From: Protula sp. h YS-2021
Taxonomy: Eukaryota > Annelida > Polychaeta > Sabellida > Serpulidae
Length of the DNA: 64,000 nt
NCBI GenBank assembly: GCA_949752745.1
Contig: OX457026.1
Span: 35,269,911-35,333,910 of the forward strand
Reading direction: 5' to 3'
The number at the start of each line of letters is the position of its first letter. The stretch's first letter is position 1. Below are positions 1 to 12,854 of the stretch, piece by piece. The position numbers and the translations under genes are program-made. Below the pieces are notes generated by a model, which was not told where the DNA came from, did no database searches, and saw only the letters and a list, made by a program, of their open reading frames with translations.

Positions 1-61
1 TTTACATATATATAGCGATTATCCAACCTATTTAGGAAGTCGTAAAAAAGGACATGATGTC

Positions 62-205
62 TGCAAATTTCACCAGAAAACATGTTGGCGACTTGGCAGT
101 AGTGTGGGTGAGTTGGCACACAATTCCTAACTCTTGGCGAGTTGGCTGTGGTGACTTGGTATAGGGGTTTATGGCGAGTTGGATTGATGGCGACTTGTCT
201 AGAAT
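62..205. repeat. Degenerate array of GGCGAGTTGG-type units
   Basis: Within 144 bp the motif GGCGAGTTGG or GGCGACTTG recurs about six times at irregular spacing of 15-30 bp. It resembles the arrays ending the inverted-repeat element at 8041-8880 and the one at 44655-44765. It is probably one terminus of a non-autonomous element whose other end is outside the window. No coding sequence of the last ABCF3 exon is seen here. Confidence 0.5.
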
Positions 206-449
206 CCGAGTAGGAGACCTTACCCTCCCACTGACACAAAACCTCTAGATATTTAGGCACCATTATGGCGTTCTGGTCGGTTATGGCACGTTCTCTGCTA
301 TTTTAAACGCAGTTTCACGTAGACTAATTACAGAATTCTAGAAACCATACACAAAAAAAATCCGGGAAAAAAAGAAGAAATTAGCGGCCCAACTTTTAGA
401 TTTATTTTTTTCATGTCTTGGGCTAATATGTAATGAGTAAATACGGCAC

Positions 450-3400
450 CTGATCATAGACATCTGCGCAAATGCCAGTCTGCTTTTCTGTCCCCCCGAC
501 AAGCTGAGGACAGGTCTGGTAGCTAGCTCCCCGGATACGCCGAAACCTCCCAGGATATTTCGGTACTCTTCCACTGGCTTACCTATATACGCACCACATC
601 TACTTTTTTATTGTTGTTACTGGCTTTTTTTTTTTTTTTTTGCATATTTCAGTAATTAAAGACTGTTTCTGAAATAACGACCAAATTTAAATAAGCCTAC
701 CTCAGAATAAAATCTTTTCTCAGTTCCGATTATAACCTAATCATTTATTATAATAAATCCTGATAATATTCCCCACAACATCAAAACCACATAAACAAAA
801 AATCAGTATAAAAAAAATCGATGACGTTTTTCTGCTTAAGGGTTTACAGCCACTTTTTCCCCTGTTTTACAATCCTTCTCAAATAAAAGTCCCTTGCTCT
901 TGACCGTACAAACGCACCTGGAAATTTGGAGCCTAAGACCTCTATAGAATTTAAATTCATGTCTAACTGATCGACGTGGTGTTGACTGAAATAAGCTAAT
1001 CGCAGACTTCTGTGACCGTGTCGGAACCCCAATGTTGGTTCTAACACTCCTAGCAGTATTTTTAACAACGTCGTTTTCCCTGAACCATTATCTCCAACCT
1101 TTGGAAAGAAAATATAGCACAGTGCACATTTAGCTTTAAGTTAACTTACTTATAACCGTTCATGACTGGGGCATTTATTTTCAAAAGAAGTTTATAACGA
1201 ACGGCAGTTAGTCATCTTACTTTGGAAGATCCATGTCTCAACGTAAAAAAAAAAAACACCACATGTTAATGGCCAGTTGATTTCCCCCTCTGAACTTTAG
1301 TTTCCACATATGTGTTTAAACAGACGCATTCCAACATATCTTTATATCTTACAGCATTTTTGCATCTTCACAATTTCCCTCTTTAACGCAAACTATGAAT
1401 ATTTTAAATTGTATGGATCTCTGCTGAAGGACTCTTCATATTTTCATAAGACAGCGCACGACAACTTCATACATTAATCACAACATAAAGAAACTTACTA
1501 TACATATTCTCGAATCCGACGCTGCGGATAAATCGACTTTCCTAAATAAAATCTGATCACTTGTGTAACCAAACGACACCTCGTCCAGCCTGAGGCACGG
1601 TGGGTTCAGCACCTCGCATTCCGGAAATCTACAACATAACCAACAAAAAAAATTCCTCACATAAGTAAAAGCTTTTAAACTGGCAATAATACAACAACTT
1701 TCCAACTTTTTTTTCTTCTCAAGCGAATGGCTACAATTTTGTAACCATATAATATTGGAACCCAGAGATTTCAATTTGAAGAGCATTCGTTATATCACCA
1801 ATATGGAGAGCATTCGCTATATCACCAATATGAAGAGCATTCGTTATATCACCAATATGAAGAGCATTCGTTGTATCACCAATTTAAAATGTCGAAGGTC
1901 TCCAATTTCACAACACTTAAAGAAAAGCTATTTTAGGTAAGATGCAAAGTGCTAAGGACTAACCGCAAGACTACAGCGGATTCTTTTTCAACCGGTTCTA
2001 ATACTGGTCTGCAACAATAAGATTGCATTATTTATTTTTTCAATTCTCGACTCTTTTAATTAAATTGGAAAAGCCACACTGCCAAAATCAATTCTCGAAT
2101 TTAAGACAAAGGAACACACAATGTTATTTTTGTACTTTATTTTTATTTATCTTTTCTTCTTTTTTGTGCCGAGGTTCACAACTATGATAGCATTAATTGT
2201 CACTTGCATTCAAAATTCTAGATCATAATTACTCGACAGAATCGTGTCAGCATCACAGAACAGCCAGGAATTATTTCAAAGAGAGCTCAATGGAATTTTA
2301 AACAAACACGAAATGCAGAGAATGACTCCGCTGAACATATTTATAATTTGTGTATGTATAATGCGAAAGGCCAGTGTCACTTTAAAAATATCAAAAACTT
2401 TCATATTAAAATGATGAACATTCATACTTACAGTTTTTCTAGCAGCTTAATTTTACTCTGAACAAGAGATGCCCTCTTAGCGTTATATCTGAACTTGTCT
2501 ATAAAAACCTGCAAGTAAAAGAACGCTTCCAGTTAAACCACCCTTGTACTGCAATGACAAATTAAAATAATTCGTTACCAGAAGTCAATGGGGGGGGGGG
2601 GGGTACTTCAGCAGGTACCGAAGTAGCAATGACTTTTTTCATATCTGTTTTATTTTTTTTTAGTTTCATGCACGTGCCTCCAACACAGTCATGCGTGCAA
2701 GTACCTCCCATACACCTGCACGTGTTTCCTATACATTGGTACCTACAATTACCACACATCCGTACCTACACGTGCTTTCCTCAGACACCCGCACCTACGC
2801 GTACCTACACGTGCTTTCATCATACACCCGCACTGCACGTGCCTCAAGTGCAGCCGCATGCAAGTCCATACACGGGCTACAGGTGTCCACCGACATGTGC
2901 TTCCATCAAACACGCGTACTTGCACGTGCCCCCCTCGTGCCCTGCACGTGCTAGCCATACAGCCGTGTACCTGCACGTGCTTGCGGTAGTCCTGCTGCGC
3001 GTCGTACTCGCGTTGCTGGTTCTTGAGCTTCTCCTCGCGCGTCTTCATGTAGTTCTCGTAGTTGCCGCGGTAGTTCTCCAGCTTCTGACCCACCAGCTGC
3101 ACAATGTCCGTGGCCACCGTGTTGAGGAACTCGCGGTCGTGTGACACGACCAACAGCGTGGTGGGCCATCCCTGCAGATAGTCCTCCAGCCAGATGATCG
3201 CCTTCATGTCCAACATGTTTGTCGGCTCGTCAAGTAGAAGCAGATCGGGTCTGAAGAAAAGTGAAAAAAAAGAAGGAAATAACATATGCTGCATATTGTA
3301 TAGGTTAGTACAGAAGGAATTTCTAGGTTAAATACGTTTTGTGGAAAATGCCTGTTTGTTACTTTCAATAAAAACATGACAGGTGCATATTGAAAAATGA

Positions 3401-6400
3401 CGTACTTAAAATACAAGATGGACTTGTAGCATGTGAAGGATTTGTGACACTGGATGGAACTGTGACGGACATGTGACATGTGACGGACCAATGAGGGAGA
3501 AGCTTGTGACATGTGTTGACTTACTTTGTGAAGAGTGCTCTTGCAAGTGCTATGCGCATTCTCCAGCCACCAGAAAATTCTCTAAAAATGAAATCAGCAT
3601 TCTAATGATTAAAGAGGCTTATTCAACACAAAATAAACAGCAATACACCTTATGACGTGACTGACATCAGTAAAAATCACGGTTTTTAACAGAAAAAAAG
3701 ACCATCAAAGAAGCTCAAGCGGGAATATAGAAGGAATTGGTAACAAAAATAGAAGTGAAACCCTAAAATAGTTAAAAAGGCAGTGATTTTCCGATGTCTG
3801 ATGCGCTGAAGGAAAAAAATACAATAACTAAAGCACAGAGGGAGTATCTATAGCTGCTGTAGCAGGGTCTACTCACCTGGTGGGTGTGCCCTGCATGCGT
3901 GGCGTGAAGCCGAGACCGCAGAGGATGACGGCGGCTTTGGCGGGCGCCTTGTCCGCCTCGATAGCCTCCAGCTGTGCGTAGATGGCGCTCAGGCGCGCGC
4001 TGTCGACTCCCCCAGGGCTGGTAACACACACACATACATAAACAGCCGAGTGCTGACGTATGTGGCATGACATTCATGAGAAGCCTTGCTTACTTCAGGG
4101 CATTCTCTGACCATTTCAGAGGGCGGTACAATTTTACCCCCTTTTCAAAGTATACATCCAGTATTCAATATTTTCAGCTTTTGTGTTAATTAAGGGAGTT
4201 GAACTAAGTTTCATCTTGTTTTTTTTCAGTTTTTCCCTACGATCAGAATACTGTTGTAAAGCATCCGACTGACATAATTTTTAACTCCAGCAGTTTTACG
4301 AAGGGAAAAACAAAACACAAAAAAAAAAAAAAAAAAAAAAACAAGGCAGAGTGAGTGGCACTCGAACCCTCACCTGGTCGACTGGATCTTAGCGCTGAGC
4401 TCGGCCTCCTCCCGCAGAAGCGCCGCGCGCACTGTGTCACACTCCAGCACGCTCTCCAGCGCCGTTGTGTCGTCGCCGACTACCTCCTGCTCCACGTGCA
4501 ACACCGACAGGTGCGACGGCATCTTCAGGTCGCCGCTAAAGGGAGCGCCAATAGACAATATTTAATTAAGTAAAGTAAAGTTATTTTACTTACTTTACTT
4601 GGGCGATATCTATTTCACTCACAGCATGAGTATTGATTCTTGTAATTTTGGTTTTAATGGTGACAATTTATGCTTTCAAAGACTTTGAAGTTACGGTTGT
4701 TTCACAGTCATTTTACAAGACTCTCATTATAAACAAATAGGCGGGGCATCCCGCTCTCTAAATTCTTTCGTTCACCACATATCTTTGAATTTATTTATTT
4801 TGTCTTATATTTCCAGTGGGTAAAACCTCGATCCCCTAGTGATTTTCTATACCCCCGCGGCGAACCAAAATTCTTACAAATAGATCGCCAACAAGAAATC
4901 TGAAAAGAGCATGATGTCTTGCCACCCGCCCCCCACACCCTCTCTTCCAAACTTTCACCCTGGTATTTACTCAATTCATACCTTGATATCATTCTTAACA
5001 AAGTTGTTTTACCAATGCCATTTCTTCCCACAAGTCCATACCGACGACCAAATGCCATATTCAAGTCGGCAGCTTTGAGAAGTGTTCTGTATGTCAGACG
5101 CAAACAAAAAGATCGTCAACATAATTTAGCACATCTGACTGGTAACTAGCCTATGGTTGAAATGCATCTTCTGCTTGAAGAACAAATAATGTTGAGTATT
5201 TTCACAAAATACAAAACATTTCGAAGGCTGCGTTAATGATTATTAATATTATTCTTATTATTTTCACGACCACCTAAATCACCTTTGTATAGTAAGTGTA
5301 GCGGAATCCAAAATAACACTTGGGAATGTGGCAAGGAAAAATGGAAATCAACTTTCACGCACATACCTTTCACCGTACGAAATGTCGAAGTTTTCTATGC
5401 GAATATCTTTGGTTTTATTCTGCCCGGAGGCGTCCATCTTGGTGTCTTTTTTACTGGACATCTGACTGACTGCGGGACCGTCCATCACCCTAAACACGGC
5501 ATTGTATGTAACCATTTATTTTACTCAACCACTTGAAATTCTAAATGTTACTTGTATTCTGACATTTTACTTTTACTTATACTCCTGATGACATCTTAAC
5601 GTCTTGTCAAAAAAAAAAAAAAACTAAGTTGATGGCAAAAAAAAAAGAAAGAAAAAAAAAAAAAAGAGAATACCTCCACCGCTACTAGTATTTGTCTCGT
5701 GCAAAAAGCTTAATTACATGGAGATTACTGAATAATTACACATGCATGAGATTGGTCTCAGACGCACATAAATACCAATGTAGGCATGTACCTATACACA
5801 ATCAACAGACTTCGCTTTGTTCGACCTTTCTTTCACCATCATCTTGGCATTTTGCCAAAGATGTAGCGTTGTGTAAAGAATGTCTTGAGCTGTTAGGGCA
5901 CCGTTTTAATTATTATTATTATTATTAATATTATTATTATTATTATTATTATGTGGCGCATGTAGTCACGTGACGTCAGGATCCCTATGAGACACGTACA
6001 CTGCCGTCCTGGGGTTGTCCTGCTGCGTTCGCCTCTCTTGCTTCTGTTTGATCTTAGCCTCGGCTTTGTCAAGTCTCTTTTGGTCAACATTCTGAAATAA
6101 ATTGCCCGGATTTTTCTCGCATCTTCTTGATTTTGGCCTCGGTTTTAGTCTTAACTTTTGTATCAATAATGTGACCCTACTGAAGTGCAGCTGCAACACT
6201 TTGAACAAGTCAACACCCGTGCTTTTTCGCAGCTATTGTCGGTCGACTTCCCGATCTTCTACTTAAGTTATGTCCCTTCTCAGCAAGACAGACCAATGAC
6301 TTTTGACGACTGTCAACGGGTTTTTATTTTGTCAACTTTTTGTCACCAACGCCGTGCGCAACGCCACTTAATGTTTCAGGAGTGTACATGATTTTATATG

Positions 6401-9400
6401 AAATATGCCGAACAAATATTCAAAATTTTAAATCTAGCAGCTGACGGTCATTTTGTATTTTCTTACCAAAACATTTTCTTTCTTGGCGAGCATAATTTGT
6501 GTAGATTCACCCTGTTTTTCTACCGCCCTCACCATATCTCCAGCCAAGGAACCTAAATGCACCGGGGCATCTAAAATCTTCATTGGTTCACCATTACTTT
6601 TACTTGATAAACCTCTGCAAAAAAGCAACTCTCAATTAGTATTCAAGCACAAGTTTCACTTGTTTCAATTAAGTTTTATTTCGGCTATGAGCTTTTTTTA
6701 CGACAATGGTACAGAAAATACCGTTCTAGTTCATATACATATCAGATCTTTTATTTAAAATATTTGCAACTGTCACTTCCGTTGATCATTCCTAAATATA
6801 ACCTTAAAACCGATCTGAAAATTAGTCGCAATTATAATGCCAAATTTGCGCTCAATGAGTAAACTCACATAACATATCGAGTCCGTTCTACAGCCCTAGC
6901 CCAATTAACAGAGGGCCTAATCATTACATATAATAACACAGCTTGGGAAAAGATAGAAACAAAGACACTTTACATGGTCATGGCCGAGTACAAGCGTTGG
7001 CAAATGTCGAGTATTTCTTGCTCTTGGGTGTAATTCTCCTGGCCCTGCAGTAACATTTCGCCCACGGCATCATATATTTCCTCTCCCGAATCAAATTCAT
7101 CCGGTCCGCCGTCCAAAACTCCTACAAAAGAAGTCAATGATATAACTTAACTGACGTATTTTCATAAGATCGTGGGTGTAATACGTGTTGTCCAACCATT
7201 CACAAAAGCAGCTTTGCTCAAAGTGCACAGCACAGACAAGACAGAAATAAAACATGTGTAATGTCTTACGTTAGCTCTGCGAGCCATGCAGACTTCAGAA
7301 TTTCACAGAATCACACACCTGAAGACCAAATCGTTATAGTTTCTGCTGTGACTGTTTCTGTAACTAATTTTTGTTCAAATCCATATTCAACAGTTTCATT
7401 AAACTTCTATAATATGGCCCATACCCATGGCCCACGTAGTGGTTATTGAACAGTTTTTTCATTTATCTAAAGCTTGCCAGTCAGTTATTATACTTTAGCT
7501 GAGAGTTAGCCTTTGCTTTGTTTCCAGAATGCAGTTCCATGATTTATATGAGCAATAAACCTTGTTAAATGTTCTAATCTGATGCAAGCCACTCTGGATC
7601 TTATATGGTTTAAAAAAAATCTCTGAAGTGGAGATCTGTTTGGCAGTGAATTTCTTAGAATATTGAATCAAAGTTAGCGCCAAGCTGTCCATCTGGACGC
7701 AGGCCTCTCATGATTCCGCGTTCACTTTTCATTGATGAGAAAAGTAAAGCATTTTAGTGGTCAAAATTTTTACCACTAAAATACCATATAGACGTATATA
7801 CGACACCGACGCGAAAGCCAAATTACCGAATGTACGGGAACTCTATTTTCTAATTATACATTTGGAATTTTCACTGAATGTGTCACCTATTAACTTGATT
7901 GCATGTCACTTACGGTTGCCGTTTTGTGTGTCGTATTGCAGCATGTCGCTTATCGTTGCCGCTTTGTGTGTCGCACTGCAGCATGTCGCTTACGGTTGCC
8001 GTTTTGTGTGTCGTATTGCAACATGTCGCTTACGGTGGATGTCAGACCACTCGCCCAAAAACCAACTCACCCGAAACATGACCAACTCACCCAAAACCTT
8101 TGGACGACTCACCCAAAAGTTTTGGACGACTCATCCAAAGCCCTTGAACAACTCACCCAATTTTACAAGACGGTGTGAAATGTCTATAGGAGGCTTTTAA
8201 AAATATTTTATTTTATCTTTTCCCCTAGATAAATTTGTATTTGAAGTTACTAACAACATCAAAATGACTAAAATTTAAGTAAAACTTTTATGTAAGTAAA
8301 ACATTCGTTTATTAAAGTGTGTAACTACATATCAAATACAGATCTCAAATGCATTTAATACGAGCAAAGTTAGTTTACTCAGTCATAATGTCATGCGGTG
8401 CACGATTCCGGAAAAATCCCATTATTATTCCAACAAATAAGACGCCCTCTGGCTGAACGACCCCGGGAATCACTAATAAGCTGTTCACCTCAGGAGTTAA
8501 GCGAGTCCGAGCTGAACAGTGGTGACAGGGCACTGTTTAGTTAACCGCACTTTATAATTACTTTTCAGCTTCTATGTGTCGCACTATTGGGATTAACACG
8601 AGCGACTCGCATTTGCATTTGCGATTTGCATTTGGCAAAATTTGCAATTAAATACCTGTTCACCGAAAATTACGCAAGTTATATTATTGAAAGAAAAACG
8701 CTGACTTTTTTGCGATTAGATAATAATTTTTTTTGGGGTGAGTCGTCCAAGACTTTGGATGAGTTGTCCAAAATTTTGGGTGAGTCGTCCAAAATGATTG
8801 GGTGATTTGTCCAAAATTTTGGGTGACTCGTCCAAGATTTTGGGTGAGTTGCCCAAGGAGTTTTTGGGTGAGTTGTCTTGCTCCCCTATTATAGCAATTG
8901 TGACTCTTGCTGTCATAGGAAGATCGCAAGAGTCATATAGGACTAGCCACCGAGAGGTTTCATTCGCACGCCCTCATGCTTCCTATTATTTGCTTGGTCG
9001 AAAGTGAAACTGCATTGGCCGGGCATCGAGCCAAGGCCTCAACCCTTAATATTTAGTGGAGCTGGAATTTAACATTTTACTGTCACCAATAAGCCAAATC
9101 ACACTTTTGGCGTTCCCAATAAAAATGCGCAAAAATTCTGCGAATAAAAATATTCGGGTAAGAATGAAAGAAATGATAAAGATTTCGCCTTAATGTCAAA
9201 TTTCTCTTGCACAAAGAGCAATCGAGTTTTTAAGAAGCCGTAGTTTAAAATTTTATTAAAAGTTTCAACAAACAGTTTCATGTTCTACCTAATAAGCTAA
9301 TTCGCACTTTTCACTTTTCCCGAATAGTTTTTGCGTTTCAGCTGAATTCAGGTGGGATAAGGTTATAAAGAAATGATAGGAAAAAACGGCAAAGTCAACA

Positions 9401-10006
9401 AAATGCTATTTTGCCAGAAATATAGTCACATGCTGGTTATTAAAGAGACTGAATAATATATAAAATAGTTTTTAAAAGATCATATGATGGTTTTATAAAT
9501 TCGAAAGTGTTCATGTTGAAAGAAAATTAGAATTTTGATGTTTTTCCCTTATCATTTCTTAATAATTTAACCCGCAACATTTTCAATCGAAACAACACCT
9601 CCACCGGAAAATCCGAAAGTGCGAATTGGCTTATTCCTTTTATGTTCCAAGTATGAGCTGTTTTGGGATATTTCTTCCTTATTTTTCTATACATTTCTTT
9701 CATTTTACCCGGTTCCCTCGCAGTCGAAATTCACAATTTTTGCGCTTTTTATTTGAAACACCCAAGGTGTGATTTGGCTTATCACGATCTTCTGTAGCCA
9801 ATTTAGGTACCTCGTACTCGTACGTCACCGGGATCTACCCCACCCCTTCGGACTTTTATTAAAGGCCAGCGAGAGCATGTTTTGTTGATCGTGACTTTTC
9901 CCTGTTTTATTTTAATAATATCCCACTCACCAATAACATATTCGAACAGTTGCGAATCTAAAGAAGCAAAGTTTTTCTCCAAAATATCACGACAGGAAGC
10001 TGCCAT
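450..10006 (-). CDS. ABCF3: ABCF3 (ATP-binding cassette subfamily F member 3), 3' end beyond window
   Basis: Cytosolic ABC-F ATPase, the animal relative of yeast Gcn20, which works with Gcn1 in ribosome-linked activation of the eIF2 kinase Gcn2; it has no membrane segments. Exons (minus strand): 10006-9931, 7121-6974, 6614-6467, 6091-5970, 5489-5367, 5086-4982, 4535-4374, 4017-3877, 3581-3525, 3250-2971, 2508-2432, 2008-1964, 1628-1499, 1098-918, 582-450. All junctions keep frame with GT-AG sites, giving 642 codons plus 2 nt; the family is about 700 aa, so the C-terminus with Walker B and switch of the second cassette lies off the left edge. Visible: N-terminal region (MAASCRDILEKNF), Walker A1 GRNGIGKTT (residues 226-234), signature FSGGW (344-348), Walker B LLLLDEPTN with SHDRE downstream, linker VFIDKFRYNAKRAS, Walker A2 GDNGSGKTT (540-548), signature LSGGQ (626-630). 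The chosen ATG has a strong context (aaacATGG). The exon 4 donor (GTGACT) is the weakest but the only one in phase. Confidence 0.96.
1778..1886. repeat. 27-bp tandem repeat, four copies, in an ABCF3 intron
   Basis: Four head-to-tail 27-bp units start at 1778, 1805, 1832 and 1859 and differ by only one to three substitutions; each carries GAGCATTCGTTATATCACC. They lie in the 335-bp intron between exons 12 and 13. Because 27 is a multiple of three, the plus strand stays open across them and mimics a small ORF. Confidence 0.9.
2655..2985. repeat. Minisatellite of CACGTGC-rich units abutting the ABCF3 exon 10 donor
   Basis: Diverged tandem repeat with a ~39-bp period in its clearest part (GTACCTACACGTGCTT at 2762 and 2801) and many looser CACGTGC-containing units. 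The array runs into the end of exon 10: the true donor region 2968-2983 reads GTACCTGCACGTGCTT on the plus strand, one base different from the repeat core. On the gene strand the core reads AAGCACGTGYAGGTAC, so the array contains splice-donor look-alikes. Confidence 0.75.
5908..5951. repeat. ATT/TTA microsatellite
   Basis: About fourteen ATT triplets with one interruption, starting about 19 bp inside the intron after the ABCF3 exon 4 donor at 5970. Confidence 0.95.
7901..8036. repeat. 40-bp tandem repeat, ~3.4 copies
   Basis: Units start at 7901, 7941 and 7981 with a partial copy at 8021. Each begins GCATGTCRCTTACGGTTGCC and ends in a TTGTGTGTCG-containing stretch, with few substitutions. 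The array lies in ABCF3 intron 1 and directly precedes the left arm of the 8041-8880 element. Confidence 0.9.
8041..8880. mobile_element. Foldback-type element with arms made of short tandem units
   Basis: The left arm (about 8047-8165) contains six to seven units of the type ACTCACCCAAAA plus 8-12 bases; the right arm (about 8738-8880) carries the reverse complement (TTTTGGGTGAGTYGTCC) seven times. The ~570-bp middle has no recognisable transposase. Long inverted arms built from subrepeats are typical of foldback or subterminal-repeat non-autonomous DNA elements. It sits in ABCF3 intron 1. I could not define a target-site duplication. Confidence 0.75.
8883..8950 (+). repeat. Copy 1 of a dispersed hairpin-bearing repeat
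   Basis: Contains the stem GACTCTTGC / GCAAGAGTC closing a loop TGTCATAGGAAGAT. Close copies lie at 35340-35445 (inverted) and 35695-35860. Confidence 0.6.
9089..9782. mobile_element. ~690-bp TIR element with a second, nested inverted repeat
   Basis: The outer inverted repeats of about 50 bp (9089-9140 and 9733-9782) begin ATAAGCCAAATCACAC. Inside is a second pair (9290-9310 and 9615-9635) with the related motif AATAAGCYAATTCGCAC. There is no coding capacity. It is probably a MITE, possibly one copy inserted in a related copy, in ABCF3 intron 1. Confidence 0.75.
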
Positions 10007-11960
10007 GTTTGGCGATGTCAAGAAATTTGTGTCTCTATTACACGCCGCACTTACAGTCGTGAAACTCCGAATTACATAAAAACGATAAATGCTTGTGAGA
10101 AATTAACCCTTTCGCCCATCGTTTGCTGCAGGGATTTCGAGAAAAAAATGTATTCCACCGCAACAGTCAGTTCTGTCCGGTTTTCCAATCAAGTTTTGAC
10201 ATTTTCGGAAGGGTAGGGATGTTAAGACAAAAGAGTGTTTGATATAATCACATGGTAGGGTCCGTGCATAAAAAATAGTGAATAAAAATGGAGCCATGAC
10301 TGTTAGCTCTGGTTACTCATATATTAAACTAAAACATTGCATAACATGTAGTTGGCATAAAAGTGCCTACGTTCTTTTTGACATGAAAACAAGGCGTCAT
10401 ATCAATTCCAATCAAAGACGACAAATGTGAGAGGGCGAACTTTAAAACAGTTATTCAAGCACTTCAAATACTACTTATTACAGTTGCTAGCGAAAACACA
10501 AAGCAATATAACTGTTACATAAGACCGACTGCATGTAAATTGGTTAGTTGTTGAAATAAAACATGAATTGCAAGGGGAATTTAAAAGTCAATATAAAATC
10601 GGGTGGAATTTTTTGTTATAATCAATATTAGTTTATTACTCATTCCAAAAAAAGTGGGCAATTTAACTATATACAAAATTTGGAGAACTTGCATACATTG
10701 AGTTAAATTATTAATCATACATCACTCCGTGATAACGCCGGACAGAAAATGTGGATATGGCACCGGAAGTGCGATAGTATCCCCCACTTTTTTTCTTTAG
10801 ATTCCCATTGTAAAAGCTCATGAAAGGAGTGAAAGAATGAAAGATGGGAAATGATATATTAATTGAAGCAGACCTGCACTAAAGATGCATGAATACTAGG
10901 CTACATATTTTATAGGATATCATTTTAATTGTTTTAATTATACCTGATTTAGAAAGACTATTTTAAATTTTGTTCGCATTGCCTAGAGCATTTTGCGAGA
11001 AAAGAGCTCTTTTCCGAATGAAAGATATAGTTATGAGATTGTAATGCATGATACAGCTATTGAGCATTTGATATTTACTCAAGACATGGGGTGAATGTTG
11101 GAAGAAGGGGTAATCTGAGTGGGGTTTTCTCAAAAACTGCATTATATGGCAGTGAGGCGTGCATGTATATGTGTGTTCATAAATCACTGACTTGACAATA
11201 ATGTAAGGTATATGTATAAGAAACCTTGTGTGCTTGTGACAAAGTAAAATAAGAAACATTATTTTTTTAATACCTTATTTACATTTCAAGCACACACGAA
11301 TGTAATCTCGGATAGATACACTAAAATAAATACACCTATATACAATAACTGCACTTGAATATAAAATCGTTATTATTAAAATTACACCAGTATATGCAAA
11401 ACCAATTGAATAAAGTCAAGACGTGAATATAAAGGATTATTGCCCCACCAGAGGCTGAAATGAAATAAGGTAACCCCGCCAGTTATGTTGTCTGAAACTT
11501 GCTAACTTTCAATGTGAGTTGTGATAAATGCCTATCATTTCAACTATTGCTTGGCCTGAATGTAATTAATTTAAAACAGTTTTGCAAGATTCTTTAGTTT
11601 GCTCCCTCCTTCTTTCGCGAAGTATTTTTTTCTATCTTTAAATAGTTAATTGTCTTTTACGTCCACTTTCTGAAGCTCTGATTCGTAGAAACTGTATGTA
11701 ATAGTTTTGTATTTTAGTCTTTGAGTCTGTAAATAGACAGGTGATCCCGCCAGAATCTCTGAGTTATTGCGAACACTTTCCCTGTCCATCCCTGGTCATA
11801 TTTTTGGCTGAATTTATTTCTAAATTATGAACTGCTGACTTTGTTAACCATTTTAAATCTGTACCACTGTTGATGTGTGGTACGTTGTTGTTTTCTGCTA
11901 AGGTACATAGACAGATGCACTTCTTCCTTGTTTTGTTTGGTGACATCAACAGAAGCAAAA
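10007..11960. other. ABCF3 upstream region, no gene recognised
   Basis: AT-rich flank upstream of the ABCF3 start codon. It must contain the ABCF3 promoter, but I see no TATA box or sharp motif near 10010-10090. An ETS-like CCGGAAGTG occurs near 10763, about 750 bp upstream. The short ORFs here do not resemble known proteins. Confidence 0.5.
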
Positions 11961-11963
11961 TAT

Positions 11964-12290
11964 GAAGTATTTAATTTCTTAATACTCATTTTTATGAGTA
12001 AAATATCTTGTAGACTACAAAATTATCACTATAGGTTTTTCGATGTGTTCAACAGTAGTAATCACGATCCACATAATTTGAAAGGGTTCTTCCTGTTACT
12101 ATGGCTTTACGTTGTCAATGAAACGACCAGTCAGCGTCGGTGGAGTTCAAATCAGATGATCGAACCATACCCAACTTATCGTACACTACGATCCCAATTG
12201 ATTGAGAGGTGGCGGTATAATTCGAGAGATGGCTTCTACGTCTACAAGATATTTTACTCATAAACATGAGTATTAAGGAATTATATACTT
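11964..12290. mobile_element. Palindromic MITE with ~50-bp TIRs
   Basis: The left arm (11964-12018) and right arm (12237-12290) are inverted copies sharing TTAATACTCAT, then TTATGAGTAAAATATC and TTGTAGAC. The interior is about 220 bp. The interior and one arm recur inverted at 23226-23480, confirming a dispersed family. There is no coding capacity. Confidence 0.8.
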
Positions 12291-12854
12291 TAGTTTTAAT
12301 TTTGAAAATATCGGTTTGTAGACTAAGAAGCCATTATGGAAGACTCGGACTGGTGGTGGGAATTGAACATCAAGTGCATACGAACTGTTTTTGAGACGCT
12401 GTCTACTAGACATTGTGAGGGAAAGGCAGAAATGAAAGAAAATGAACTCAACGTATTTTTTTTAATCCAGTGGGGTCTCACGGCGAACTGCCCATTACAT
12501 AACAATAGCAACGTTAACTGGGTTTCCTGCGAAGTGCCCATTATTAACAAACATTATCAAGCTCAAACACACGTACTGAAACGAGCTATTATCCCACCTC
12601 TCTGTTTCCATAAGAGAGGTAATGCATAACAGCTTAGCCGAGTGCGGCGTGATCACGGGTCAACACAGGATCAGTCAGATGACTAATAGTGTTACGTGCT
12701 GTCAAAGCAGAGCTCAACGGAGCACTCACAACACAGAGTCTGCTTGGTTGCCTTCTTCTTCTTCTTGAAGCATTTCTTTTCGCCTGACTGCTAAGGAGTC
12801 CTGCAAGAAGGAGGGCTATTATGAATCAGCAGCAACAAACGGGCCAAGACTATG
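12291..12854. other. No gene recognised
   Basis: A plus-strand ORF (12336-12629, 97 codons) starts in a MITE-like segment (TTTGTAGACTAAGAAGCC at 12316 echoes the neighbouring TIR) and has no recognisable domain. A CTTCTT run lies near 12755. It is probably repeat-derived. Confidence 0.4.

Noticed and set aside
2629..3144. 171-codon plus-strand ORF opposite ABCF3 exon 10
   Set aside because: It is the antisense of the conserved ABCF3 exon plus the minisatellite; the minus strand carries Walker B and SHDRE motifs in frame.
7901..8036. CRISPR-like repeat
   Set aside because: Units are contiguous without spacers, and the genome is an animal one.
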